Shown piece by piece: positions 24,949-37,386 of a stretch of 64,000 bases of DNA. The notes under the pieces were generated by a model. The model did no database searches. It was not told the origin of the DNA and saw nothing but the letters and a program-made list of their open reading frames with translations. Source of the DNA: Centroberyx gerrardi (Eukaryota; Chordata; Actinopteri; Beryciformes; Berycidae); the NCBI RefSeq assembly GCF_048128805.1, contig NC_135999.1, positions 20,690,949 to 20,754,948 on the forward strand. The letters run 5' to 3'. The position numbers and the translations under genes are program-made. Numbering within the stretch: the first letter of the stretch is position 1; every line of letters starts with the position of its first letter.

Positions 24949-27069
24949 GGGTTTTCCCCTTATGACCAAGTTGACCTTTGGACCATTGCTATTACCTTTG
25001 TGCTCATGATTGACCTTGTGTGAAATGATAAATCAGGAGCACCAGGTGCATTAGGCCTCATCAAATCTGCTGCATTTGTCTGTGATGTTGTAGCTGCAAT
25101 TCGACCAGATACCTGACGCAACACCAGTCCAGTCCTCTCCACTTCCAGTTTTCGTGAGAGTTGAAGGCTGCAGTTAGGCCAGCTGTCACACAGCGGTCAG
25201 TTTGTACCTCGCCCCTCCCACTGAACCCGTGGCATGATCCGTTGCGCAGCGCTCTTGTCAGTGAGAAACAACAGGAGAAACAGAGAAACAGGAGTAATTT
25301 AAGGGAAACGGAGTAATGCGTTGAATCAGTGGTCAATTCCAGTTTCAGCGGGTGACATCATCCACTCACTGAAGGTCAGCACAATCACTTGCGAGGGATA
25401 TCACATATCTATCACCTCTTATCAGATGTGGTTTGATTATTTCCTTTAGGCTATCACTGCATGACTCTTAAACAACAAACTCTTAGAAGTATTCGGTTTG
25501 ATTGATATTTAGTTTTGTACGTAGATATTCTTATTCTTGAAAAAATGTTTTTATCCAGTCTAATTATGTGATTGAGAATTAACACTCTATACTGTATGTT
25601 TAATATGTTAATTTATATAATTATTTTCTGGATTGACTCAATTGTAATTGGCCACGTAACACTGCTCCCCTCTCTCTTAACTTAAGACTGACAATGAGAC
25701 AAAAGTCTGTTTCATGGCTTACTGTTGCTGTCTCCATTTATACAGTATATCCTATGCAGAAAGTAAACTATTTTATTTCAGTATACTAATGGAATATTTA
25801 CATGTGACATTCCCATTTGAGACCGTTCATTCGCTCTGAGGAGGAAAAAACAATTTCTTGCTCACATGCAGCTCTACATGAGTGCTCGCACACATGCACA
25901 AACCTACACACACGCACATACACAAAAACACAGCCCGGTCACCTCATACACACAATTCCGTCACTGGCTTTGAGCAGAGGGGTAATTCAGCTTGACAGAT
26001 TTCATTTGGCTCTCGAGAAGGTGAAGGAGGAGAAGAGAGACAGGAGGAGAAATAAGGAAAGGGGGTAAAAAAAAAAAAAAAAAGAGAGCAGCAGAGGAGC
26101 CCATAGGTGCAATCAGCCACGGCGGTGAGGATGGCGCCCGTGGCTGAGCCATATAAAGACACTTTTATCTGTTCACTGACTATTAGCACATCGCTGGGTA
26201 CATGACTGCTAGCTGCGCCCAGGAGAGGGATTGAGGGCAGGTGAACTGAGGGAGGAGAGAGAGAGAGGAGGGAGGTAGAGGGATGCAGTTTTACCAACAT
26301 ACAGCCGGAGATAGAAATATTAAATTCCCCACATTTTATAAAGCAAGGATGAGTCTTTTCCAGAGTCAAATATGTCATTTATAAGAAAGTTAACAGAGCG
26401 AACCACACACTTAAACTCATTCAGTAGTGATTAATTCAGTAATAACTTCCAAAAGTATTCATTTAAGCTGAGCTGGCTTTCCAGTAGGTCATAAAAATTT
26501 AGTTAGAGGGCTTTGGATCTTCACCCCAATTTGGGAATTCACCTATTTGGGAACCACTCAGTTCTGCTGATAGTTAACTGATTTAACCACAGTATGAGGT
26601 GTATCCCAAAATCGCTAAATGGATCATAATAATCTAAGCCAGAATTGATTTAATGGGAATAAAAACGGGAAAAAAACATTTCTATACTATGTTTCTAAAC
26701 CATAATGTTCTGTTGCATTTGTATCCACAAAATGAGGCTTTTATGTAATAAGTGAAGGAATCATGATAGTCATGCTGTTCATTCATTTTATTCATTTTTA
26801 TTGAATATTGTGAATATTCACTTGTCACAGTGTGATTTAAACTATCTCTGGTAAAATCGTGTGTTTTGTGCCGGCTATATGCTGATTGCACATTCTCTGT
26901 AATTAGTTCACTGACTTCAAATTTGAGACTTTTGTTAGCAAATGACAAACCAGAAGGAAGCCTGAAAGATCATGATGTTCATTTGGCCTTCATCATGACT
27001 TGAACTCCCTCCTCCCCTCTCGCCTCGCACCACAGCCTCCCCCCTCCCATCCAAACACTCGCTGGGCAC

Positions 27070-27345
27070 TAAACACTGGCCAGCTTTATTAAATGAACCA
27101 GAAGTAACATCTTTCCTGCGTCTTTGGCAAGGTCTTGCATGCTGGAAGCTCGATGACCTGGAAGCGGCCTGTAGGTGCGGTGAGTCAGGTAGGGTTGTTC
27201 GTCAGGGCAAAAAGCTGGCTGTCCCCGCGAGGAGAAACGGCTCACTCCCTCACACAGCAAATTAAGTCCGAAGACTGTTAGTCAGTCCTCTAAGTGTGCG
27301 GGGGACACTTGAATTAGCGCTAACAAGCAGCCATTGTCAATCTCT
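27070..27345. promoter_or_regulatory. Candidate conserved non-coding block
   Basis: This is non-repetitive sequence with a Hox/Cdx-like TTTATTAAA, a Sox-like CCATTGTC (near 27331) and an AP-1-like TGAGTCA (27181-27187). All six frames are broken. The appearance is that of an enhancer rather than a gene. Conservation was not tested. Confidence 0.25.
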
Positions 27346-30073
27346 TTTTCAGCCCCCTCTCTCCTCTCTGAACCGAACCCCTCCCCACACCAAAACCCCT
27401 TTCTTCTCCTCTTCTTCCTCTCATCGTTATTTGGCTGCCCGTGGGAAATTGAATCGCCTTGTGCGTGTAATCGCTTTAATGAAGGCATGTTTAATCAGCA
27501 TATCCTTCGTCTGTAGCTTCCAGATAGTGCCAAGGAGCCTTGTAGCGACGAGAGACCTTTAGCACAAGACAGGATGATTGCTGGGGCCAAATGAGTGTGG
27601 CAGGAAAAGACAGTCGGACCCAACTGTCCCCCGGGGCTGACATAACGCATATGGAGCTGTCCTTCCCACTTCCCCTCCATCTACACGGATGCTTAAACTC
27701 TCTGTCACTCTGCCAATCTGTAAAAAAAGGCAAACAGCAGGAAGTGCAGGATTTAATTAGATCTAATCTAATTACACATGCTCATTTGGTTTATTAATTG
27801 AGTTGGCTTATTGTTGCCTTTTTTGTTTCTCTATGAACAGATGAAAAAGGCAAAAATAATACTGAATTATGAGGAGAGGATAAAATTGTGAGCATAATGT
27901 TGATTTATGAGGTTAGGTGTTGTTTTGGTATATTGCAGTCCAGGTTGTTGCATGTTGTGGCATCCTTTGTCTTGTTTTTATTGATTCTCTGAAGATAATT
28001 CATCCAATATGAATTTTACATGCGTATGCATCTGGTAATAAAATATCAGAGAGTGCTGAGATTGCAATCTGTAACCCAAGTAATTTGCTAGACGTGGCTC
28101 TTCTTTAAGATACCACCAAGAACCAAGGGATGATTATTTGAGGTCAAATATCACAAGCTGATATCAGTGACCTCTGAAGTAACACGAGTAAGGCTTAGCA
28201 GTGAATTGAGAAGGCACGTTACGGTGTATGACACAGTCATTACCGAAAAAAGAAAAACAGGTGGAACCGCTTTCCGATATATAGTCTAAAAAGAGAAGAA
28301 ACCATTAAATTAGCTTTTCCGCTTATGGAAGAAATGGCTAACCAAAGGAGTGGGTTGTGATAAAAAAAAAAAGGTCTCGTGCAGGTCACCGAGTGATGTC
28401 AAGGCAGTGAGAGAATAGAAGTTAAGTGAGAGAGGTGAGTAAGAAGCCAATCACCCCCGTCTCTCCAAACACACCCAAACAAGACACATCATAGTCGTTT
28501 GCTGTGAAACATGAGGCCCAATATGCTGTAAATGACTAAATGAGAGCTCACACGACTTGTGGTTGACATAACCTATACCTTATTATACAATCCCATATCA
28601 TGATAAATCAAATCAACACTTCTACTTCTAATACTTCTATACTGTATCTTATTAGGCAGTTTATTACTGTTTGGACCGCTTTAGGGGATTTGTAAGAATA
28701 TCCACATTGCATATTTGTTTTTTGCATTTGTTCTCATTTGTTCATGTCAGTTACCTTCATACAGATGACCGCTACATTCAAATTCTTTGTAAAATCATTT
28801 TGTTTTGCACACAAATGCACATTATGCAACAGTTTTACTCCCAAACACTGTGGGCAAGTTTACAGAAAAAACACTCCAGGGATGAGGGAGGAGAGTCAGG
28901 ATGTGGGGCGGACGTTTGATTTCTCTGTCTGACGCTGACAGAAGTTCCTCTTTGTAAGAAAAAACGAGAAGTGAATGTGAGGTGGTAGGAGGCTGGGGTG
29001 TGGAGGATTTAGGTGCACCGCATTTTCATTTCCCCAATTAGTTGCGGTAATGGCCAACTGCAGTGTTGGTGTAGCAACAACAGGCATGAAGAATTTTTAA
29101 GGTTCAGGTCAAGTTCCATGCTAATAGGCTTGCAGGGATACATCACCAGATATTTATGACCAGACACAGATACAGTTGATACTGGATGTAGCTATACCTT
29201 AGATTAAACTCTTTAAATTATATGTTAATCACTGAATTATAGCTGTGTAACCCTCATCATAAAATAGGCAAATAGGCATGCACGCTAATTGTCCACTGTA
29301 TGTTTGGTTGCTATGGATATAAATTCACTTTTTCAAAAATATCTCATTATTCAATCCCATATCATGCTAAATCATGTCACTAGATTTCACAGGTTTCTAT
29401 TTTGAGTTCACTCTCAAATCACACATAAATACACACACACATGAGGTTATGTATATCTTTGTTATAAATTATAACAGTGTCTTCATAGTAGGATTTTGGT
29501 TACATTGAGGCAAATAAATACTCAACTCTTTGTTTACAGTTCCAAATGTATGACACAGCAACACAGTAACTCTTTGATTTTTCATTATTCACCTTCCTCA
29601 AGATGAGTTAGTTAAAGGTTAGTTCTGTTTGAAAGGTGCTGTTGTATGGTCATGAAATTATCTTAGGTAGGCCTAGTTTAGGTTTAGTTTAGGTAGGTTC
29701 CTGCAACATTCCTCGGAAAGTCAACGACTCCTACGAAAATAAAAATGTAGTGAAAATATGAATTGATGTGTGAGAAAAAGAGCTCCATTCACATGAAGGC
29801 AAAATGAAACATTAATCACTGTAGCTGGTAAATGACTTGGCTTATTGTGGTATTGGTTTGAGGTTAGTCCCTCACCTCAGCCTACAAAATTTCCCAGCAG
29901 GTAATTTGAATGAGAAATGGCAGCTATGTTTATTCTTCAGAGCAATGACTGGAGCTGCTTATAGTAGATTATATTACTGATATAGAAAACAAAGGGTAAA
30001 CTGTCATTTTGAGTTGATGAAGCAGGAGTTGGCAACCCAAACACACTCAAGCAAACTAATTTCCAAGAAGTAT

Positions 30074-30106
<33 letters not shown>

Positions 30107-33100
30107 CCCCACTGGTATATAGTATGTATATATAGATATCCACATATCATTCTGCAACTGTATTGGCTGGTGTACGTGCCTTTGTGTGTGTGCATGTGTG
30201 CGATTGAGGGCATCTGCGTTATGAGAAATGTTTATCGAAGAGAGACAAGTGGATACAGAGAAAGGACAGTCTGTCTAATCGCGTGGTTACTGTTGAGATC
30301 AATGGTGTGAGTTGGGCTGAAACTGTGTAGGCGACAGAGGCGCTTTCTGATGCACTCGGCGTTGCTGATGATCATTGAGACTCAGCACTTCTAGTCCCGA
30401 TTGCTTCCTGGAAATAAAGCAGAGACAGAGAAGTGAACAGAAGTGGATGTCATGTCGTGGCTGCCTGCAAATACATTTCATTATCTTTTCAAGTCTGAGT
30501 CATGTGTAAGTGGTGCATAAACAGATGTATAAACAAGAGAAGAGACATTTTTGAAAGATGTGAATTCAGTGCAATTGTTGATTTGGGCAGGTGCTTTCAT
30601 CAACTGCCATCAGATAAAAGCGTTTCATTGTGAATTTTAGAGTTACAACATGTTTTCCCATCCCCCAAGCCTCAGAGGAGTTCAGTTTATGTTAGTGTTT
30701 ACTACTGTGCAAAAAAAATGTCCATTTTCCATTCATTAGAGCAACTCCAGTGTGATGAACATCTTGATAACACTGCATGTTTTTTTTTTTTTTATTATAT
30801 ATTTTTTTGGCATTTTCTCTATTACTTTATTTATTTAGTTATTTTTGGCTTTTTTATCCTTTATCATAGTTAGATAGTTCACTGATCCACCATGCCCACA
30901 GATATTGTTTGAACTGTCTGAGACTGTATTAGTATCTGTGGTTTTCTAATTTATTCATGTAAATTGGTACATTTATAATACAGCTATTATGGTGGCCAAT
31001 GTTATCACAATATATTAATCGCATAACAGTACTGAGCCGATATTAATCACATAATCAAACTGCTTTGAGTGAGAGGGATGACAGTCATAATACTTGCTAA
31101 CTTAATCTCTTAATCAGTCATTCATGCCCGTTGACTTTCATCAGAAATCAGCAGCAAGGAGCCTTACACTCTGCTTCATTATTTACTGTCTGTCTCACAG
31201 CAATATCAAGATGACACCAGCTAGCAAATGCCACTCCTATTTTATTTACCAGAAGTGGTTTACCAGTTTGGGTTCTCACGTACACAAATGCATTTACTTA
31301 TACATGCATGCATACACACACACTCGCAGAAACCTTCCTGTCAATGGTTAGTTTTTCTCATACTAAAAGAACTAAGTAAGTGACTACTAAGGCAGTCAGG
31401 CAAATGCTTCTTATACCTATATGCACATTGAATGCCTCCACTCAAAACTAACCTAAGAGGCAAAAAAAAGAGGCATTTCAGTCCTTAATTGTGTAAGTAT
31501 TACCACCTATCTATTGAATCATATATCGATTGCACCTTTTACTGACATTGTGTCATTTTGGCGTCCACCATGCCTTTTGTGCTGAGTTGTCTTTTATCTG
31601 ATGGCTGTATGATGCAAAAAGAAGTTCCTGATAAATGAATCACCGTCATCAGACGGCTTACAACTGGTCTCAGACCAGTTAGATAGTGACCTTTTACTGC
31701 AATACATATGTAAATATAAACTGTGTGTCAGCATGTTACCTACGGAGCACGATGATCAGCACTAGAAAAGGGAAAGATGTACAAACACAGAACATGAATG
31801 GATAGAACAGTCCTTCCACTAGTACAGCATAAAATTGTGATTATGAAATTTTAAGGTTTGCTATGGTGGCAATGCAAGCCTGGGCATTAAGGCCGTAAAG
31901 TGTGTCTGTTGCAGGACTGCTCAGCAAACTGTCAAAACTCAACTGAAAGCTGACATTAGCGATAAGATTAAAATAGCATTATCAAAGATTGGACTTCTCT
32001 CGCTAGCTCTTATAGTCAACATTAGCATATTCGCAGAATATGGCAGCAAGGTGTCAAGAGAAGCTCCTTTTGGTCCTTGCTGCAAAACCTCTCGCCCCTG
32101 CGACTTGCCGTAAGTCAGTTTATACAGAAGCTAGCCCAACAGTACACATAAAAATGGCCGTCGCTCTGACCGTCCAGGAACTTTGATTTGAATGCGGATG
32201 ACCGTTTTATCCATTCAAGTTCTGTGTACAAATGACTTCCAGGGTCCAGGTAGCCAAGCCATCTTAGCCTAATAAACACCATGTTACATAAGAACATCAA
32301 CATACCACGGACACTCATAATAACTCTGAGACTCTCTTATTCACACCCTGTGTTTAGTCCCCCAGAAACATGACACATATTTATTTGACGCACACACACA
32401 TACAGACACACGCACACGTGGGACATTTTTTGCATGTTTTTGCTGATTCCAAATTCAGTCCTCACGCCCCTTAAATTCCCATGAGAGAAAAGGGGAGAGA
32501 GAAAAGACAGAGGGGGGGAAATGCAGAGTCATTTGTGGTCATGAGTGAGTGTCTACAGAAAAATGCCCCCTGTACATGAGCACTTAGCACATTGATAAGC
32601 ACTTATATTTCAGCATTTCCAAAAGGGATGTACTTTGTTGCTCATGAACTCAGAAATTAGGGAGGTGCACATTTACAGATGTGACACGTTTCATTAGAGT
32701 CTCTCCCTAGTGTTCAGTAGACTGTCAGGTAGCAGCCGAGACAGGCGTGACTTTGCCACCAACCACATACGACCTGGGAGCGGCCAAGTGACACTTTCAT
32801 CAATACTCGCTGGAATGAAACCATCCCACTAATATATAGAGAGAAAGATAGAAAGCTTTTAGTCAGGCAACCACAGCCAACTCAATTCTGTCCGGCACTG
32901 AAACGGTTAAACTGCACTTTTGCTTTTTTCTACCACCCAGCTGTCTGGTATTACCGGTGGTGTCTGGTGCCCAGAAATGAGGCGGAGGGTGTTATCACTC
33001 AGTCAGATGGGTATGATAGTAACCATCAGGCTATGTGTGAAGATCTCTGCTTGGCTTTGCATTTTTCACCTCTGATGATAGTAAAAAAAGTGTCCCTTTG

Positions 33101-34479
33101 TTCTTTGTAGGTCTCTTTCTCTCTCTCTGTCTGTCTACTTGTCTGTAAATCTATTTCTTCCTCTCTTTCTTCCTGTGCACATGTGCGTTATGTGTGCCTT
33201 GTTGAGTACGCTGTGTGCCTTTGTGTTTTTCTTTTTTTTTTTACCTAGACGCTGTTGGCACAAGCAGTGTATTTAAAATTCTGACCTGAGGCAACACTTG
33301 ACCCTTGTTTACACTGTGAGAACACATAGGTGCACACACAGTAATGATGAAACAAAGGGTTCTTGTCATGTAGTTACTCGGTCAAACGCACACACACACA
33401 TACACACATACACACATATATACGCATATAGACACACAGACATTTTTCTACAGTGGGCTAATCCATCCACACCGACAAATCACATCAGAGTGTAGAGCTT
33501 CAACAAGGCCGTAATGAGCACCTGTGTAATTGACCAATTATAATCAGTCTAATGGTCTGGCGGGGAGCAATAGATTCCCTCAGTGCCTGTCCGTCATCCA
33601 CATGCCCCGCCTCCGTCCTCAGGCATGATGGAGAGTCTTTACCCTGTCTTGAGGGAGAAAACGGGAAAAGACAATGCTGTTGAGTGGACTCCTATTATTG
33701 ATTATCATTAATAGATCGATAGACAGATAGAGCGCTTGATTGCTTGATTGATTCAAATCAGCTTCCTACAAATGAAGCATTATGCAGTGATTTTAAGAGG
33801 GTTTCATAGATCTAGGATCACCTACCTTACTTAGCACATAAAGGATAATGTCAGTTTTCAATTCAAGTAAACAAAACCGACATTCTGGGTTACCATGTGA
33901 CAAAAATGATGAACAAAATTTATTGCATTTACTTAACAAGCTGAAGCTGGTAACTGTTTCTTAGATTTTTTTAAAAGTTCTAATCTTTGAGAATATCACT
34001 TCTCTCAGTGTGTATCTTCTTTTTAAACGTATCTAAATTATCTGTTTATACTTATCTAAATATACAGTACATCCATCCCAACTTCCAACCAAAGTGTTTT
34101 TTATTGGGTGTGCATTCATCATCTGTGTGGGGGATCTAATCAATTAATGTAAGTATGATTACTACTGCTTATAGTACTTCAAAAGTAATGTGAGTGTGAC
34201 TGTGGTCCACAGTGAGAGTGTCTCTCATTCAAAATACTCTGAAACACGCCGAGGTACTAACCTCACTTCCTGTGACAAATGCAGCAGGAAATGCTTTATT
34301 TCCTGTAGTGAAGTGTAGGTGGGGGTTATTGTGTGTGCGTGTGTGCATGCGTGTGTGTGTGTATAGCTGACACAGCGAGACAGAATGTGTGTGTTTGTGT
34401 TCATGCGTGTGTCAAAGAACATTTTACCCACATGTCAGTTCATGCTTTTCTCTCCCTGTGAGAAAAGCACTTCCCAAAT

Positions 34480-34790
34480 TAAACACGTTAAATTAGAAAA
34501 CCTGGCTTATTTTTGGGGGATGACTATTCCCCCTAACGATTATTAGATTGCAACAGATGTGTTAGTGTTATCAACAGGTTAGATTTCACAGGGGAGTGTG
34601 ATGCGTCTAAACAACAAATCTAATCCAGCCATCAAGCAGCAGAGGAAGTGAACCTGATATTAAGTTCACTCAGATTTGTCATTAGCTGGCTGCTCAGAGT
34701 CCCTAAATGACGTCAATGCATTTCTTAGCAATTAGATGATGTGTAAATGAGATTGACACACTGACGGAGGTATTGTGTGAGTGTGTTGTG
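34480..34790. promoter_or_regulatory. Candidate conserved non-coding block
   Basis: About 300 bases without simple repeats, containing several ATTA/TAAT cores (ACGATTATTAGATT, CAATTAGATGATG), a TGACGTCA-type CRE (near 34710) and no sustained open frame. It sits between microsatellite-rich stretches, which makes its complexity stand out. Confidence 0.3.
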
Positions 34791-34889
34791 AAACAAATTC
34801 AAACCTGTCCTGCGCTCTGAGGGCCTTTTTAACCTGTCCTGGGGCTGAGGCCTTCTCTCTGTGTCTCTGCCTCTCTCTTAAATACTTTC

Positions 34890-35135
34890 AGTTTGTGTTT
34901 GTTGCAAGTAATCTCAACTGTGATGATTAATTCATGATTATGTGAATAAAGTGATTCAGATTGGGCGGCTGTTTTCTTTAGTCCTTGTGTACAGGACCAA
35001 CAAGCATGAAATAATGAGAAAGTCACCATAATAAGTGACCTTCTTTCGCAATTTGGGCCACATCCCTCTTGCCTAATGAAGCTTTTAACACTCGCCTCCT
35101 ATGAGATCTCATTGAGCTCTTTTAGTGACGCAGCT
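34890..35135. promoter_or_regulatory. Candidate conserved non-coding block
   Basis: Non-repetitive sequence with TGATTAATTCATGATTATG, TAATGAAGC and AGTGACGCAGC words, ending abruptly at a poly-C run. No sustained open frame. The enhancer reading is an inference from complexity and motif density only. Confidence 0.25.
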
Positions 35136-35139
35136 TAGG

Positions 35140-35161
35140 CCCCCCCCCCCCCCCCCCCCCC
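35140..35161. repeat. Poly-C tract
   Basis: Twenty-two consecutive C residues followed by CA-rich sequence. The minus strand is poly-G and could form a quadruplex. The exact length is likely to vary or be misread. Confidence 0.9.
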
Positions 35162-35460
35162 ACACCCCTCAAACACACACGTACACACACATACACACAT
35201 ACACAACCATCAACTCTGATCCACCAATGTACTACTGTTGTCAAGGAAACAGCCAAAGCCTATCAAAAAGTCATGGGGAAAAATTTGAAGAATAGATTAT
35301 ATAATACGCACGTAGAAGAGGGAAAATTCATGTATTTGTTTTTGTGTGTGTGTGTGTGTGTGTGTATCTTGGAATAGCTTCAATGACGCATGCATTTGCT
35401 CGCACACACCATGACAGCTAACCACCCTCTTTCACCTCCCCACTCTGTGTTAGAAGATAC

Positions 35461-35845
35461 ACATCCATCTGTCCTTTCCTCTCCTCTCAACTGCTTCTCT
35501 CTTCTCTTCTCTTCTCTTCTCTTGTCTTCTCCTCTCAACTCCTTTTCTCTTCTCTTCTCTTCTCTTCTCTTCTCTTCTCTTCTCCTCTTCTCCTCTCCTC
35601 TCCTCTCAACTCCTCCTCTCCTCTCCTCTTTCCTCTTCTCTCAACTCCTTTTCTCCTCTTTTCTCCTCTCATCTCTTCTCTTCTCTTGTCTTCTCCTCTC
35701 AACTCCTTTTCTCTTCTCTTCTCTTCTCTTCTCCTCTTCTCCTCTCCTCCCAACTCCTCCTCTCCTATCTTTCCTCTTCTCTCAACTCCTTTTCTCCTCT
35801 TTTCTCCTCTCATCTCCTCTTTCCTCTTCTCTCCATTTCCTCACT
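35461..35845. repeat. Long polypyrimidine (TCTTCTCC)n tract
   Basis: Nearly 400 bases of TC-rich DNA with recurring units such as TCTCTTCTCT and CTCTCAACTCCTTTTCTC. The unit CTCAACTCC recurs about seven times, giving a higher-order period of roughly 50-130 bases. It yields long false frames of Leu/Ser/Phe on one strand and Arg/Glu/Lys on the other. Confidence 0.9.
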
Positions 35846-36479
35846 CTCCTTGTCTGAGCTTGCATTCAGGGAGTCGTGGAACATTCACTTCTTCCTCTCC
35901 ATGGAAAATATGAGGATCTCCTAGGATCAGACTCCCCGACTAACTGATTGATTGGTGTTTTTTCCAACCGTCACATTTTGTAAATTTAAGCCTTGTCAAA
36001 GGCACAGGAGACGAAATGACTCGGATGAAAAGCTGTGGTTGAAATGATCATTGTTCCTAATTCAGGATGATTTGGTGGAAAACAAAAAGGGAAAGATTGC
36101 ACTCTACTTCGGCTAAACCAGGTTTTCACCCAGAGTACAAGAATGCAATAGAGACATGCCAGCGCGTGTTTGTTTACGATATCACTGTTAGCAACACCAC
36201 TTAATAGCCATGCAAGGTTTATTTTTTACAGGCAGTAAAATCAGATGTGGGAGCAATGACATCATATTGTCTGTGATTAATGGTTAGCCATGCTTCTACA
36301 TGAGGATGGGGGGTGGGGGGTGAGGGTTGACAGAAACCCCAGCCAAAATCCCTTCTACTCCCTCCCTCCAAGGCATCCAAAAGCTACATTTACACAACAT
36401 GCTCAAGTGACAAATTGCAATCCTCTGATCATATCTGATTGTTTAGCAAGGCTGTCCATGTGCCATTCTACATGTGGGA

Positions 36480-36690
36480 TGAATTAGATTATTACCGATG
36501 TTATAATTATCCCTAATAATGATGATTAGTGCCTAATGAATACAGCTTGTCAGTGGTTCTAAGATCTGTCATAGCCCTTTTGCAGCATCTTATGCTATTT
36601 CTCCTAATGCGGATTTGTTTTGATGTAACCACAATAGCTATATTTAAATGCTAGTCCTTAATCCACCATGAAAAGATTCAGGACTAGTGA
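36480..36690. promoter_or_regulatory. Candidate conserved non-coding block with homeodomain-like sites
   Basis: About 200 bases of AT-rich, non-repetitive sequence with at least six TAAT/ATTA cores in the first 60 bases, then CTAATGCGGATTTG and a run lacking open frames. This resembles developmental enhancers near transcription-factor genes. Conservation was not tested. Confidence 0.35.
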
Positions 36691-37270
36691 TGCTCTACTG
36701 ATGAACGTAAACTTTGGCCTTAATGTTCATGTTGTTGCTTTTTTTTTTTTCCCTACGGCTACTACTCATAATGTCAGAGTCACGCGAGTGATTCATTTTT
36801 AGCTACAATGTTTTTGGAGTGAGGAAGATAAAATATTTCAGGGATCAAAAGAGAAATATCTGACCATCTGGACACAGATCACATGGTCAAATATCAGATC
36901 CGTGTGACATTTCGGATACACACAAATCTGAATCTAAAAATATCTGATTCCATTGCTCGACACAACAGTGAAAATCAGATCTGTACAACATAAGGTCAGT
37001 ATTTTCTCTGCTTGTATGAATCCAGCCTAACATCATCTTAACCATAAATTTGATAAGGCTCACCTTTACCAAGTCAACTCCAGGAGCACAGAGGACTGCA
37101 GCTAATAAAGTTTGTTGCAGTTTGGCATTTTGACAGAATACAACAACTGTGTGCATGTATGGGAGAGTTTGTGATGTGTGTGTGTGTATGACTCGCTCTG
37201 ACTCACTGCTGTCCCCCTGGGTGCATGGCTAGGGCAATGAAGGAGGGTTTATGTGTGAGTGTGTAGCCTA

Positions 37271-37272
<2 letters not shown>

Positions 37273-37337
<65 letters not shown>

Positions 37338-37386
37338 GTGTGTGTGTGCATGCATACATTCGTACATGTGTGTGTGTGTGTATGTG
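37273..37386. repeat. Compound (TG)n/(GA)n microsatellite
   Basis: TG repeats (37271-37294), GA repeats (37295-37334) and again TG repeats to about 37386. The open frames here on both strands are artefacts of the repeat. Confidence 0.95.

Noticed and set aside
35390-35857. 155-codon Leu/Ser/Phe-rich frame
   Set aside because: Translation of the polypyrimidine tract; no initiation or homology support.
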